Numbered from the stretch's first letter, positions 26,850 to 36,117 are shown. The stretch: 64,000 nt of DNA from Halorubrum sp. CBA1229 (GCF_003721435.2 NZ_CP054585.1:1178001-1242000), one strand, 5' to 3'. Translations and numbers: made by a program. The notes: a model not told the origin generated them from the sequence alone.

Positions 26850-28460
26850 TCACAACCCCTCTTCGCCGCCCTCCTGCGTGAGGAGGACGACCATCGAGAG
26901 TCCGGAGATGAGGAGCAGGATGAGCGTGGGGACGACCGCGTACTGGTAGAACACGCTCTTCTGTGCGCGCCAGATCTGCGTGACGATCGTTTCGAACCCG
27001 GTGGGGCGGAGCACGAGCGTGACGGGGAGCTCCTTCATCGTCGTGAGGAAGACGAGCGCGGCGCCGGCGACGATGCCGGAGCGCGTGAGCGGGAACGTCA
27101 CGCGCCTGAACGCGCCGGTCGACGACTCTCCGAGGGTGCGCGCGGCTTCGACGAGCCGTCGGTCGATCTGAAGGATGGAGGTCCGCGTCGACCCGACCAC
27201 CTGCGGGAGGAAGCGGACGACGTACGCGAACACCAGGAGCGGGAGCGTCTGGTAGAGCCACGGCGCGTAGCCGGAGCCGAAGTACACCAGCGCGAGCGCC
27301 AGTACGATGCCTGGCACCGCGAAGCCGACGTACGTCGCTCGCTCGAATATCACCGCGAACGGCGAATCGTAGTTCGCGGCGAAGTACGCGATCGGGATCG
27401 CGGCGAGCGCGGCGACGACGGCCGCCGCCGCGGAGACTGACACTGAGTTGACCACCATGATCGGCTCGAACGCCAGCGAGGGGCGGCGCCCGGACTCGGA
27501 CCGGAGCAGCCACAGTCCGAGGATCCACAGGGGGACGAGCAGCGCAGCCCCTGACACCGCGGCCGGCAGCAGCGTCGCGGGCCAGCGCAGACGGCCGAGC
27601 GAGACCCGGTCGTCCGTCTGCCCCGCGTCGTCGCCGCTCGTGTTCCGGTTCGAGCGGACGGCCCACTCCAAGGCGAGCACGAGGACGACCACGACGAGCA
27701 GCTGGAGGGAGAGCAGCGCGGCGTAGTCGCTGCCGAACGAGTTGTACTCCACGTAGATCTGTCGGGTGAACACGGGGAGCTGCATGATCGAGGGTGTCCC
27801 GAAGTCGGAGACGGCGTACAGCGCCGAGAGCAACGCTCCGGCGGCGATCGCGGGTCGGATCGTCGGGAGCGTAACCCGACGGAACGCCGCGATCCGACCG
27901 TGGTTGAGCGTTCGGGCGGCCTCGATCATCGTCGTGTCGAAAGAGAGCAGCGCGGCCCGGGTGGTCAGGTAGACGTAGGGGTAGGTGTACAGCGTGATCA
28001 CGAGTATCGTGCCGGAGAGGCCGTAGATGTTGGGCACCCGCTCGACGCCCAGCGGGGCGAGGATGTCGTGGAACGCTCCCTGCGGGCCGAACGCGGAGAC
28101 GAACGAAAAAGCGCCGACGTAGCTCGGCACGACGAGCGGGAGCGCGGCCGCGACGGACCAGAACCGCCGGAAGGGGAGATCGGTCCGGGCCGTGAGGTAC
28201 GCGAGCGGTACGCCGATGAGGATCGAAGCGGCGGTGACCCCCGCCATCAACAGGAGGCTGTTGACGAGCACTTCGGCGGTGCCGGCGCTGAACAGGAGAT
28301 CCATCGCCCGCTTCCGCTCGACGGCGACCGCTCTGATCACGAGCCACGTCAGGGGGAACACGAGCGTGGCGGCGATCGCCGCGCAAAGCAGCGTCAGCCC
28401 GAGCGGAAGCCTGTCGTCGCCGTCGGTCAGCCGGTCGCGGATCCGGGTTCGCAGGGTCAT
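26850..28460 (-). CDS. ferric-iron-type ABC transporter permease (fused two-unit)
   Basis: The 536-residue protein is a double-length binding-protein-dependent permease, with about twelve membrane spans in two repeats. Each half carries the EAA-like loop that contacts the ATPase: EAARTLNHGRIAAFRRVTLP and EAARTLGESSTGAFRRVTFP. This two-unit layout is typical of FbpB/SfuB ferric and related transporters. The matching binding protein is 6.5 kb away (34974-36113); no ATPase gene is in the window. It is divergent from the dehydrogenase operon that carries operator 1. Confidence 0.9.
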   Translation of the reverse strand: MTLRTRIRDRLTDGDDRLPLGLTLLCAAIAATLVFPLTWLVIRAVAVERKRAMDLLFSAGTAEVLVNSLLLMAGVTAASILIGVPLAYLTARTDLPFRRFWSVAAALPLVVPSYVGAFSFVSAFGPQGAFHDILAPLGVERVPNIYGLSGTILVITLYTYPYVYLTTRAALLSFDTTMIEAARTLNHGRIAAFRRVTLPTIRPAIAAGALLSALYAVSDFGTPSIMQLPVFTRQIYVEYNSFGSDYAALLSLQLLVVVVLVLALEWAVRSNRNTSGDDAGQTDDRVSLGRLRWPATLLPAAVSGAALLVPLWILGLWLLRSESGRRPSLAFEPIMVVNSVSVSAAAAVVAALAAIPIAYFAANYDSPFAVIFERATYVGFAVPGIVLALALVYFGSGYAPWLYQTLPLLVFAYVVRFLPQVVGSTRTSILQIDRRLVEAARTLGESSTGAFRRVTFPLTRSGIVAGAALVFLTTMKELPVTLVLRPTGFETIVTQIWRAQKSVFYQYAVVPTLILLLISGLSMVVLLTQEGGEEGL

Positions 28461-28554
28461 TATGCGGGAGACGGAGTCGCTCTGTCCGATTGAGGGGGCG
28501 CCCCGCGTTATGGGTTCCGATCGCTCGGCGAGCGCACTCCGACGGATATATGAA

Positions 28555-28570
28555 TTTAGGGCTGCCTAAA
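28555..28570. promoter_or_regulatory. operator 1, TTTAGG-N4-CCTAAA
   Basis: A perfect inverted repeat with spacer GCTG lies between a TATA-like GATATATG (about 28544-28551) and the ATG at 28578. Binding here would cover the transcription start of the dehydrogenase operon, implying repression. The form is that of DtxR-family metal-regulator sites. It lies 95 bases from the divergent permease start and might influence that gene too. Confidence 0.85.
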
Positions 28571-28577
28571 AAGTTCC

Positions 28578-29132
28578 ATGGAACTGACGCGACGCGACGC
28601 GGCGGCTGCGCTGGCCGCGATCGGCGCGACCGGCGGGGTCGCGCTCGGCGTCCGTCGGGCGACCGACGACGGACCGATCGATGCCGACGCGTCGTGGGAC
28701 GGCGAGGGCTCCCCCGACGACGAGGCGGTCCGCGAGGCGATGACCGCGGTGGCGCGGGTGCTCTACCCCGAGGAAGTCTCCGGGATCGACGCGTTCGTCG
28801 ACGGCGTCCTCGACGGGCGTCTCGACGGGTCGGCGCACGCGGAGGGGGTCCGCGCCGCGGTCACCGAGGTGGAGTCGGCGGCCCGGTCGTGGTACGACGC
28901 GCCCGTCGCCGAGCTCTCGGCGGCCGAGCGCGACGACCTGCTGCGCGAGCTCGGCGCGGACACGGCCGAGGAGGACCCCGCGGGGACGACTGCGGAACGC
29001 GTCCGCTTCTTCGTCGTCAACGAGCTGCTGCTCGCGCTGTACTCGTCGCCGACGGGCGGCGAGCTCGTCGGCATCGAGAACCCGCAGGGGTACGGCGGCG
29101 GCGCGAAGAGCTACCAGGAGGGACCGCGATGA
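28578..29132 (+). CDS. Tat-exported gluconate 2-dehydrogenase subunit 3-like protein
   Basis: The 184-residue product begins MELTRRDAAAALAAIGATGG, a twin-arginine signal. The rest is the helical small-subunit domain of GMC-type membrane dehydrogenases (gluconate 2-dehydrogenase gamma family), including AVARVLYPEEVSGIDAFVDGVLDG and the conserved end GYGGGAKSYQEGPR. In bacteria this subunit carries the folded flavoprotein through Tat. It overlaps the next gene by ATGA. Operator 1 lies 8 bases before the ATG. Confidence 0.88.
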   Translation: MELTRRDAAAALAAIGATGGVALGVRRATDDGPIDADASWDGEGSPDDEAVREAMTAVARVLYPEEVSGIDAFVDGVLDGRLDGSAHAEGVRAAVTEVESAARSWYDAPVAELSAAERDDLLRELGADTAEEDPAGTTAERVRFFVVNELLLALYSSPTGGELVGIENPQGYGGGAKSYQEGPR

Positions 29133-30772
29133 GCGGCGCGGGGAGCGTCGGGGACGAGCGAGCGGGAGGGACCGACGTCGACCGGACGCCCGTCCCCGAC
29201 GCGGACGTCTGTATCGTGGGCGCGGGTCCCGCGGGCGCGCTCGTCGCCGACCGGCTCGCTGGCGACCGCGAGGTGGTGGTGCTCGACGCGGGGCCGCGGT
29301 TCGACCCCGCCGACCGCCTCGCCAGACAGGAACGGGCGATCCGCCCCCACTACGGCCGGCCGGACGTGTGGGGCGTCGGCGGCGCGCGCGACGCCCACGA
29401 GAACGCCGGCGACCGGTTCTACCCGCTGAACCACGCCCGCGTGAAGGGGGTGGGCGGGTCGACGCTCCACTGGCAGGGGATGGTGATGCGGCTCCACGAG
29501 GACGATTTCAGCTCCGGCACGGAGCGGGGCGTCGGCCCGGACTGGCCCATCGACTACGCGGACCTCCGGCCGTACTACGCCGAGGCGGAGAAGGAGCTGG
29601 GCGTCGCGGGCGCGTCGGACAACCCGTACGCGCCGCCGCGCGAGGAGCCGCATCCGATGCCGGCGTTCGAGCCCTCCTACAGCGACTCCCTGTTCGCCGA
29701 GGCCTGCGAATCGCTCGGGATCGACATGCACTCCGTGCCGAACGCGCGCAACTCGGAGCCGTACGACGACCGGTCGCCCTGCGTCGGCTACGGCACCTGC
29801 CAGCCCGTCTGCCCGAGCGGCGCGAAGTACGACGCGACCGTCCACGTCGAGCGCGCCGAGGAGCGGGGGGCGACCGTCATCGACCGCGCACCGGTCGAGC
29901 GGCTCGACCACGACGGCGACGACGCGGTGACGGCCGCGGTGTACGCGACGCCGGACGGGGAGCGACACCGGCAGGAGGCGGCCGCGTTCGTCGTCGCTGC
30001 CGGGGGCGTGGAGACGCCGCGGCTCCTCCTTTTGTCCGCCTCGGACCGCTACCCGGACGGGCTCGCGAACCGGAGCGGCCACGTCGGGGAGTTCTTCATG
30101 GACCACCTGTTCGCCGGCGCGGGCGGGACCCTCGACGAGCCGACGCGGCAGAACCACGTCGGCTTCTACACGAGCGCCTGCGACCAGTTCTACGACGAGG
30201 CCGACGAGTCGCAGGCGCCGTTCAAGCTGGAGTTCTTCAACTACGCCGGCCCATCGCCGGTCGAGATGGCCCTGACCGGCGACGACTGGGGCGACACGCT
30301 CCTCGAGCGGCTCCGCGACGGGTACGGGAACCACGTCGCGATGGGCGGGCTCGTCGAGCAGCTCCCCGACGCCGACAGCCGCGTGACGCTCGCCGACGAC
30401 CGCACCGACGACCGCGGCAACCCGGTCCCGCGGATCGAGTGGACCGTCGGCGACCGCGCGCTCGACACGATCGAGCGCGCCAACGAGATCCAAGTCGAGA
30501 TCTTAGAGGAGCTCGGCGCCGACGTCGAGTGGGTCGCCGGACCGGACGCGACCGGTCCCGCCTACCACCACATGGGAACGACTCGCATGAGCGATGACCC
30601 CGAGACGGGCGTCGTCGACGCGCGCTGTCGGACCCACGACCTCGACAACTGCTGGATCGCCTCCAGCTCGGTGTTCCCCACGAGCGGGGCGATGAACCCC
30701 ACGCTCACCATCGCCGCGCTCGCGCTCCGCGTCGGGGACGACGTCGCCGAGTGGCTCGGCGACGAGACGTGA
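29129..30772 (+). CDS. GMC-family flavoprotein dehydrogenase, large subunit
   Basis: The 547-residue protein has the FAD dinucleotide motif CIVGAGPAGALVADRL, the GMC motif VKGVGGSTLHWQGMVMR, and the C-terminal active-site region HHMGTTRMSDD...GAMNPTLTIAAL. It also has C218-x5-C224-x3-C228 (CVGYGTCQPVC), matching the [3Fe-4S] site of bacterial FAD-glucose/fructose dehydrogenases. It lacks its own signal, so export with the Tat-bearing small subunit is expected. The start is the ATG overlapping the upstream stop, not the longer open frame. Substrate is probably a sugar or sugar acid; electrons go to an unknown acceptor, with no cytochrome gene nearby. Confidence 0.92.
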   Translation: MSGAGSVGDERAGGTDVDRTPVPDADVCIVGAGPAGALVADRLAGDREVVVLDAGPRFDPADRLARQERAIRPHYGRPDVWGVGGARDAHENAGDRFYPLNHARVKGVGGSTLHWQGMVMRLHEDDFSSGTERGVGPDWPIDYADLRPYYAEAEKELGVAGASDNPYAPPREEPHPMPAFEPSYSDSLFAEACESLGIDMHSVPNARNSEPYDDRSPCVGYGTCQPVCPSGAKYDATVHVERAEERGATVIDRAPVERLDHDGDDAVTAAVYATPDGERHRQEAAAFVVAAGGVETPRLLLLSASDRYPDGLANRSGHVGEFFMDHLFAGAGGTLDEPTRQNHVGFYTSACDQFYDEADESQAPFKLEFFNYAGPSPVEMALTGDDWGDTLLERLRDGYGNHVAMGGLVEQLPDADSRVTLADDRTDDRGNPVPRIEWTVGDRALDTIERANEIQVEILEELGADVEWVAGPDATGPAYHHMGTTRMSDDPETGVVDARCRTHDLDNCWIASSSVFPTSGAMNPTLTIAALALRVGDDVAEWLGDET

Positions 30773-30788
30773 CATGTCCTCAATATTA

Positions 30789-30804
30789 TTTTAGGTAAAC
30801 CTAA
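30789..30804. promoter_or_regulatory. operator 2, TTTAGG-N4-CCTAAA
   Basis: A perfect inverted repeat with spacer TAAA, just downstream of an AATATTAT TATA-like sequence, 33 bases before the GT2 glycosyltransferase ATG. It overlaps the expected transcription start. Confidence 0.88.
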
Positions 30805-30837
30805 AAACTCAAGTGCGTGCGAACGGAGACGTGAGTA

Positions 30838-31632
30838 ATGAGCGACTCAGCACACGCGGCGAACGGCTCCGCGGCCGTCGTCGACGACGACGCGACCGAC
30901 GAGACCATCGACGACACGACCGCCGACGACGCCGGCGACGCGGACGAGCAGTACACCTTCGACGACCTGAGCGTCGTGATGGGAACGTACAACGAGGAGG
31001 AGGCCATCGCGACGGTGCTAGAGGACATCGACGAGGTCACCGACGGGAAGGCGGAGGTCGTCTGCGTCGACGGCTCCTCGGACCGAACGCCGGAGATCGC
31101 CCGCGAGCACGGAGCAACCGTCGTCGAGCAGGAGCCGCAGGGGTACGGCGTCGCCGTGCGCGAGGCGGTCCTGACGCCCGACCGCCCGGTGGTCGTCACC
31201 ACCGACTGCGACGACACCTACCCGATGGAGGCGCTGCCGGAGTTCCTCGCCGAGATCAACGACGGCGCGGACGTGGTGAGCGGCGACCGGCTCTACCACG
31301 GTGCGGACGCGATGCCGGCGTTCAACCGTCTCGGGAACCACGCGTTCGCGGCGGTCGCGAGCCTCCTGATGGGCGAGCGCGTCCACGACACCACCACCGG
31401 GATGCGCGCGTACCGCCGCGACGTGGTCGAGGAGATCGGCTGGACGGAGAACACCGGCCTCTCCGCCGAACTGCTGATCCGGCCGCTGATGCGCGGCTAC
31501 GACGTCCGCGAGCGCCCGATCCGCTACGCCGAGCGCCTCGGCGAGACGAAGCTCGACCCGATCGGCGGCGGCGCCGCCATCGCGAAGTCGATCGTCACAG
31601 TCTGTCTCGAAGAGCAGCTCCGACGGTTCTGA
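30838..31632 (+). CDS. family 2 glycosyltransferase (dolichol-phosphate sugar type)
   Basis: The 264-residue protein has an acidic 40-residue N terminus, then a GT-A fold: VVMGTYNEEEAI, the nucleotide-binding CVDGSSDRTPE, and the metal site TTDCDDTYP (D123, D125). MRAYRRDVV and TKLDPIGGG are further GT2 features. There are no obvious membrane spans. The pattern is that of DPM1/AglJ-type enzymes that load a sugar onto dolichol phosphate at the inner membrane face. Operator 2 precedes it. With the flippase and PMT-like gene nearby it could supply a lipid-linked sugar. Confidence 0.88.
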   Translation: MSDSAHAANGSAAVVDDDATDETIDDTTADDAGDADEQYTFDDLSVVMGTYNEEEAIATVLEDIDEVTDGKAEVVCVDGSSDRTPEIAREHGATVVEQEPQGYGVAVREAVLTPDRPVVVTTDCDDTYPMEALPEFLAEINDGADVVSGDRLYHGADAMPAFNRLGNHAFAAVASLLMGERVHDTTTGMRAYRRDVVEEIGWTENTGLSAELLIRPLMRGYDVRERPIRYAERLGETKLDPIGGGAAIAKSIVTVCLEEQLRRF

Positions 31633-31740
31633 AGGCGCTTCGCCCTCGACGCCGTCGTCGGACGGCGGTCCGGATACACTGTGGGCACAGTGGACCGCCG
31701 CCGGCGACGTTTTTAAACTCGTGAGCGACAGCGCCAATCA

Positions 31741-32044
31741 TTTATAAATGGACGCGGCGGTGGCGCGTGCCGACGAACGCCCGCAGGGCGTGAGTCGCAC
31801 GCGCGAGGGAGTCAGTCGCCGGAGCGGAGCGGAGGCGACTGACGAGGCTGGGGAGGCGCGAGGTGCTGTGCGGAGCGGTGCGGGGGCGGGGCTCAAAGGG
31901 GCAGCCGCGAGGACGCCGGAGGCGACGTAAGCACCGCAGCGAAGGAACGGAGTGACTGAGCGAGGAGCGCAACGAGCGTCCGGCGTCCTCGCGACTGGGG
32001 CTTTAGAGGAGTTCGCCGCCGATCCACGGTCGGTTATTTATAAG
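31741..32044 (-). repeat. interspersed structured element, copy 2 (304 bp)
   Basis: Bounded by TTTATAAAT (31741) and TTTATAAG (32037). Stem 1 is GTCAGTCGCC/GGCGACTGAC (perfect, 10 bp) before the core GAGGCTGGGGAGGCG. The long stem pairs 31902-31920 with 31979-31997, 18 of 19 positions complementary. The conserved block ends CTGGGGCTTTAGAGG. On the minus strand the right TATA box precedes that block by about 20 bases. Length matches copy 1 to within a base. ORFs overlapping it on either strand are not credible genes. Confidence 0.78.
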
Positions 32045-32087
32045 CTAGCGGCTGGGTTTATTTCTGTGCGACCGCAAAGTGTCGGCG

Positions 32088-32516
32088 ATGTCGACTCGCT
32101 CGACGAGGTCCCCCCGACGCGTCGCCACCGTGGCCGGCGGGCTGTCGGTCGCCGTCACGCTCGCCCTCCGGTTCGCCGTCTTCCCGTATCAAGACCACGG
32201 CACACCGTTGTGGGAACTACCATGGATGACGCTCGGCGCGTTCGCGCTTCTCGCCGTCCCCGCGTACCTCTACGCGGCACACGGCGTGATCGCGCCCGTT
32301 GCTGTCGTCGTCGGAACATACGCGCTCGCGGTCCGCGAGACGTGGGGGTACTTCGGTGGGTTAGGCCCGCCGGACCCCGGGGCGGCCTCGACGCCGACGA
32401 TCCTCACGCTGTACCTCGTGTTCTGGGCTGTCCCGCTCGCGGCCGCGACAGCGGTCGGCGGGGCGGAGTACGGGATCCGCGCGCTCGGCACGCGGCGAGG
32501 CGGAGCGGAGGCGTAG
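32088..32516 (+). CDS. four-span membrane protein (142 aa)
   Basis: After a short basic N terminus (MSTRSTRSPRR) there are about four hydrophobic segments: VATVAGGLSVAVTLAL, WMTLGAFALLAVPAYL, VIAPVAVVVGTYALAV and TLYLVFWAVPLAAATAV. The ATG at 32088 is favoured over a GTG at 32079 because a TTTATTT box (32058-32064) lies 27 bases before it. No catalytic motif was seen. It lies inside the iron-linked locus but has no operator of its own. Confidence 0.7.
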   Translation: MSTRSTRSPRRVATVAGGLSVAVTLALRFAVFPYQDHGTPLWELPWMTLGAFALLAVPAYLYAAHGVIAPVAVVVGTYALAVRETWGYFGGLGPPDPGAASTPTILTLYLVFWAVPLAAATAVGGAEYGIRALGTRRGGAEA

Positions 32517-32594
32517 GCGCGACGGCGGTAGGCGCCACGGCGGCGCAACCTGACTGAGTCAGCTGTTTCGGCTACGTCGCCCGTCTCGCCAGCG

Positions 32595-34958
32595 TTACTC
32601 GTCGCTCGCTTCGGCGTCCGTCTCGAAGACGACCCACTCGGGGTGGGTGTCGGGCTCGTCGGGGAGGTAGGTTCCCTCGTTGCCGCACTCCGTGACGAGC
32701 CGGCAGGTCGAACGCTCGGGCGGCCAGACGGCCTCGACGCGTTCGCCGTCGTCGGTCACCCGCACCGTCACCTCCTGCCGGTAGGTGTACGTCGCGCCCT
32801 CGGGGTCGACGAGCGTCACGGTCACGGCGATCACGTCGCCGTCGGGGTCGAACGGGACCGGCTCGCTCGCGTTCCCGCCGGCCCCGCTCTCCGAGCCGGG
32901 GAGCCGGGCGCCCGAGGGGGTCACCGCCCAGTCGACCGCGAGCGACTCGCCGGGGTCCGACACGGTGTAGGAGACGTGGTCCGGGCCGCCCGGTGCGCCC
33001 CGGCGCGGGTCGACGCGCACCTGCGCGCGGGCGACGCGGTCGGGGACGCCGACGGTCGTCTCGGGGTCGATCGTCGACCCGGAGCGGCGGTCGAGCGCCT
33101 CCAGCTTGGGGACGACGTGCGCCTCCGGGCTCACGCCCCAGACGCCGTGGTAGGCGTAGCGGTACAGCGTGCGGTCGGGGTAGGCGTCCAACACGGCGAA
33201 GTTCTCCACCGGATCGCGTTCGAGCGCGTACACGACGTCGCCGTCGAGCCCCGGCCCGTTCCGGAGGTACTGGAACGGGTGGTTCTGCCACTCGCCGTAC
33301 GGCGTGGGGAGGAACACGAGCCCGTCCTCGAACGTCGTCTCGTCGATCGGCGCGTACGCGGCCTCGAGCTTCTCGCCGACCGCGGCGTTCCGGTCGATCG
33401 GCTCGGAGGCGGCGTCCACGGCGGCGACGCCCGCCACGGCGACCGCGCTCACGACGACGACGGCGAGCGCGACGCGGGTGACCGCGGGCGAGACGCCGCG
33501 GGCCGCGAGCCGCTCGCGGGCCGCGGTGAGCCCCCGCCACCCGACGGCGACGCCCAGCCCGCCGAACACCGCCAGCGGAACGAGCAGGTCGAAGTGGTAG
33601 AACGGGCCGAACAGCGACGCGAGCCCGTCGGTCGGGTCCGAGAGGTCCGCGAGCGCGTTGTGGGTCCCCCAGAAGTACAGGTTCCCGACGACGACGGAGC
33701 CCGCGACGCCGGCGAGCAGCGCGGCCGCGGTCCGACGGAATGCGGGGGAGTCGGACGGGGCGGGCGCTCCCGACGACTCATCGACGTCGCCGCCGTCGGC
33801 GACCCGCGCGGCGCCGCCGGACGTCCGGCCGACGAGCCCGCCCACGTCTCCGTCCGCGAGCCACCCCCAGAGCGCGGCCGCGACGCCCCCGACCGCCAGC
33901 GCGGTGCCGAGCGGGCCGGCGACGAACCACCGCGTCGCGATCTCGGCGAGCGCGTAGCCGTTCGACTCCAGCGCCAGCTCGAGCGTGTACTCTACCGAGT
34001 GGCCGAGGATGCGCCGCTCGCCGAAGCCCGGGCCGTCCATCGGCGCGAACTCCTGGTACGGGAACACGAGCGGCGACCCCGTCATCCGGGCGTTGTACGC
34101 GAGCGTGACCCCGACGAACAGGACGCCGAACAGCGCCGTCAACCCCTGGCGACGGATCGGACCGGGGAGCTCGCCGGACCGGTCGAGCGCGAGCGCGCGG
34201 CGGCCGAGAGCCGCGAACGCGCGCGGCGTCGAGCGCCCCGTCTCGGCGCCGAAGCGGCGGACCGCCGCCCCCACCCGCCACAGCGCGTGAGCGATGAACG
34301 GCGCGGCGAACAGCACCGCGGTGTACGGCCTCGAGAAGAAGGCGATCCCGATCGCGACGCCCGCGACGCCGGCGGCCGCGAGCGACCGGTCGCGGATCCC
34401 CCGGAGGTACGCGACCGCGAAGACCAGGTTGAAGAACGTCGTGGGCGCGTACGGGAGGAACGCCGACGACGTCGCGATCGCCATCGGCGACGCGGCGAAC
34501 AGGACGCTCGCGGCGAGCCCCGCCCGCCGACCGAACGTCTGCGAGCCGAGCAGGTACACTAAGGCGGCGTTGCCCGCGGCGACCGCCGCGAGCGTCACGC
34601 GCGGCTCGCCGAACAGCCACATCGAGGCCGCGAACGTCGCCGCCGGGACCGGGTTGTACTTCGGGTAGAGCCGCCCGCCGTCCTCGATGAAGAACCACGG
34701 GTGGAAGGCGTCGGCGAGCGGCCCGGCGTGGAACTCCAGCTGGCCGCCGAGGAGGAGCGCGGCCTGCGTGAGGTAGACGCCCTCGTCGTGGTTGGCGGAG
34801 TGGTGCGAAAAGACGGTGGCGGCGATCGCGAACGTCAGGGCGCCGGCCGCGACGGCGACCAGCGCGGCCGCGACCGTCACCCGATCTGCGCGCGCGAGGC
34901 GCTCACGGAGGCGCGTCGCGAGCCGACGGGGACGAACGAACGGGGGAAAGTCTGCCAC
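32595..34958 (-). CDS. PMT/ArnT-like (GT39/GT-C) membrane glycosyltransferase
   Basis: The 787-residue protein has about ten or more membrane spans and the first-loop acidic motif of GT-C enzymes, SANHDEGVYLTQ (D58, E59). Loop residues HPWFFIEDG and PKYNPVPA resemble the lipid-sugar acceptor region. The last 250 residues form a large domain that looks extracellular (beta-rich, with CRLVTECGNEG). Such enzymes move a sugar from a dolichol phosphate donor to a protein or glycan outside the cell. The start is GTG, 15 bases after the binding-protein stop, so it is read from operator 3. Confidence 0.82.
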   Translation of the reverse strand: MADFPPFVRPRRLATRLRERLARADRVTVAAALVAVAAGALTFAIAATVFSHHSANHDEGVYLTQAALLLGGQLEFHAGPLADAFHPWFFIEDGGRLYPKYNPVPAATFAASMWLFGEPRVTLAAVAAGNAALVYLLGSQTFGRRAGLAASVLFAASPMAIATSSAFLPYAPTTFFNLVFAVAYLRGIRDRSLAAAGVAGVAIGIAFFSRPYTAVLFAAPFIAHALWRVGAAVRRFGAETGRSTPRAFAALGRRALALDRSGELPGPIRRQGLTALFGVLFVGVTLAYNARMTGSPLVFPYQEFAPMDGPGFGERRILGHSVEYTLELALESNGYALAEIATRWFVAGPLGTALAVGGVAAALWGWLADGDVGGLVGRTSGGAARVADGGDVDESSGAPAPSDSPAFRRTAAALLAGVAGSVVVGNLYFWGTHNALADLSDPTDGLASLFGPFYHFDLLVPLAVFGGLGVAVGWRGLTAARERLAARGVSPAVTRVALAVVVVSAVAVAGVAAVDAASEPIDRNAAVGEKLEAAYAPIDETTFEDGLVFLPTPYGEWQNHPFQYLRNGPGLDGDVVYALERDPVENFAVLDAYPDRTLYRYAYHGVWGVSPEAHVVPKLEALDRRSGSTIDPETTVGVPDRVARAQVRVDPRRGAPGGPDHVSYTVSDPGESLAVDWAVTPSGARLPGSESGAGGNASEPVPFDPDGDVIAVTVTLVDPEGATYTYRQEVTVRVTDDGERVEAVWPPERSTCRLVTECGNEGTYLPDEPDTHPEWVVFETDAEASDE

Positions 34959-34973
34959 GGGCGCCGGGGATCC

Positions 34974-36113
34974 TCAGATCTCGACGCCGGCCTCGCGCAT
35001 GAGGTCGATCGTCGGTTCGAGGTCCGACAGCTGCGTCAGGTCGATGTCCGGGACGTCGAGCTCGTCGATCGACGGCAGGTCGCCGATCGGCTCGACGTCG
35101 GGGATCAGCGGGTACTCGAAGGTGGAGCGCGCGAAGTAGTCCTGCGCCTCCGCCGACAGCAGATGGCGGACGAAGTTTGACGCGAGGTCGGCGTCGGACG
35201 CGGTGTCGACGACCGCGGCGCCGGCGACGTTGAACACCGCGCCCGCGTCGCCCTCGGTGAACGAGGTGGCGATCGGCGCCCCCGGGTTCCCGTCGAGCAC
35301 GCGCTGGATGTAGTAGTGGTTCGTGAACGCGGCGTCGATCTCGCCGTCGGCGATCGCCTGGCAGGTGACGAACTCGTCGGGGTACGTCGAGGCGCCGCGC
35401 TCGACCATCGCCTCGAGCCAGTCGCGGGTGGCCTCCTCGCCCTCGATGAGCCGCATCGCGGTGATGAACGCCTGCGCGGAGCCGTACGACGGCGCCCACC
35501 CGAGGTCGCCCTCGAACTCCTCGGGGTACGCCATGATGTCGTCGGGCATCTCGCTCTCCGAGAATTCGTCGGTGTTGTACGGGACCGTCCGGGCGCGCCC
35601 GGAGGTGCCGACCCACTGCTCGGTCCGGAACTCCTCGCGCACCTTGTCGGTCACCTCGGACGGGAGCGCCTGCGTGCGCCCCTCGTCCGCGAGCGCGCCG
35701 AGCGAGCCGGAGTTGACCGAGTAGAACACGTCCGCGGGCGACCCCTCGCCCTCGTTCGTGATCTGGTTCACGAGGTCGGTCGAGCCGCCGTACCGCACGG
35801 TGAGGTCGAGGTCGTCGTACAGGTCGTCGATGTAGCCGACGAGCTCGCCGACGAGGAACTCTCCCCGCCCGGAGTAGACGGTGAGCTCGCCCTCCAGCGC
35901 CGGCATCTCGGCCATCGACGTCCCGCCGGGGGCCCCGCGACCCTGGCGGCCGGACCCGATCTGGCCGACGGCCGGTCCGCCGTCGTCGCCGTCGCCGCCG
36001 TCCTCTCCGTCGTCGCCCATGCAACCGGCGACGCCCGCCGCGCCGACCGCGGCCGTCGCCGCGAGGAACCGCCGTCGCCGAACGTCGCGTCCGTTGGATT
36101 CGTGCTCAGTCAT
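34974..36113 (-). CDS. ferric-iron ABC transporter substrate-binding lipoprotein
   Basis: The 379-residue protein has a Tat signal with lipobox (RRRRFLAATAAVGAAGVAGC; C31 the lipid-linked residue), an acidic Gly-rich linker, then the FbpA/AfuA-type periplasmic fold: LTVYSGRGEFLVGELV, GGSTDLVNQITNEG, ADVFYSVNSGSLGAL and VPYNTDEF. The C-terminal domain has TNHYYIQRVL, which supplies the tandem Tyr typical of ferric-binding proteins. It is the binding partner for the permease at 26850-28460. Operator 3 lies 5 bases before the ATG. Confidence 0.92.
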   Translation of the reverse strand: MTEHESNGRDVRRRRFLAATAAVGAAGVAGCMGDDGEDGGDGDDGGPAVGQIGSGRQGRGAPGGTSMAEMPALEGELTVYSGRGEFLVGELVGYIDDLYDDLDLTVRYGGSTDLVNQITNEGEGSPADVFYSVNSGSLGALADEGRTQALPSEVTDKVREEFRTEQWVGTSGRARTVPYNTDEFSESEMPDDIMAYPEEFEGDLGWAPSYGSAQAFITAMRLIEGEEATRDWLEAMVERGASTYPDEFVTCQAIADGEIDAAFTNHYYIQRVLDGNPGAPIATSFTEGDAGAVFNVAGAAVVDTASDADLASNFVRHLLSAEAQDYFARSTFEYPLIPDVEPIGDLPSIDELDVPDIDLTQLSDLEPTIDLMREAGVEI

Positions 36114-36117
36114 GTGT

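Noticed and set aside
28490-30772. 760-codon ORF ending with the GMC dehydrogenase
   Set aside because: The first 213 codons are a shadow of the small subunit in another frame; the ATG at 29129, overlapping the small-subunit stop, gives the normal GMC N terminus.
31952-32557. 201-codon plus-strand ORF over element copy 2 and the membrane gene
   Set aside because: It is a frame shadow of the real membrane gene at 32088-32516 and of the repeat; composition is Arg-rich.
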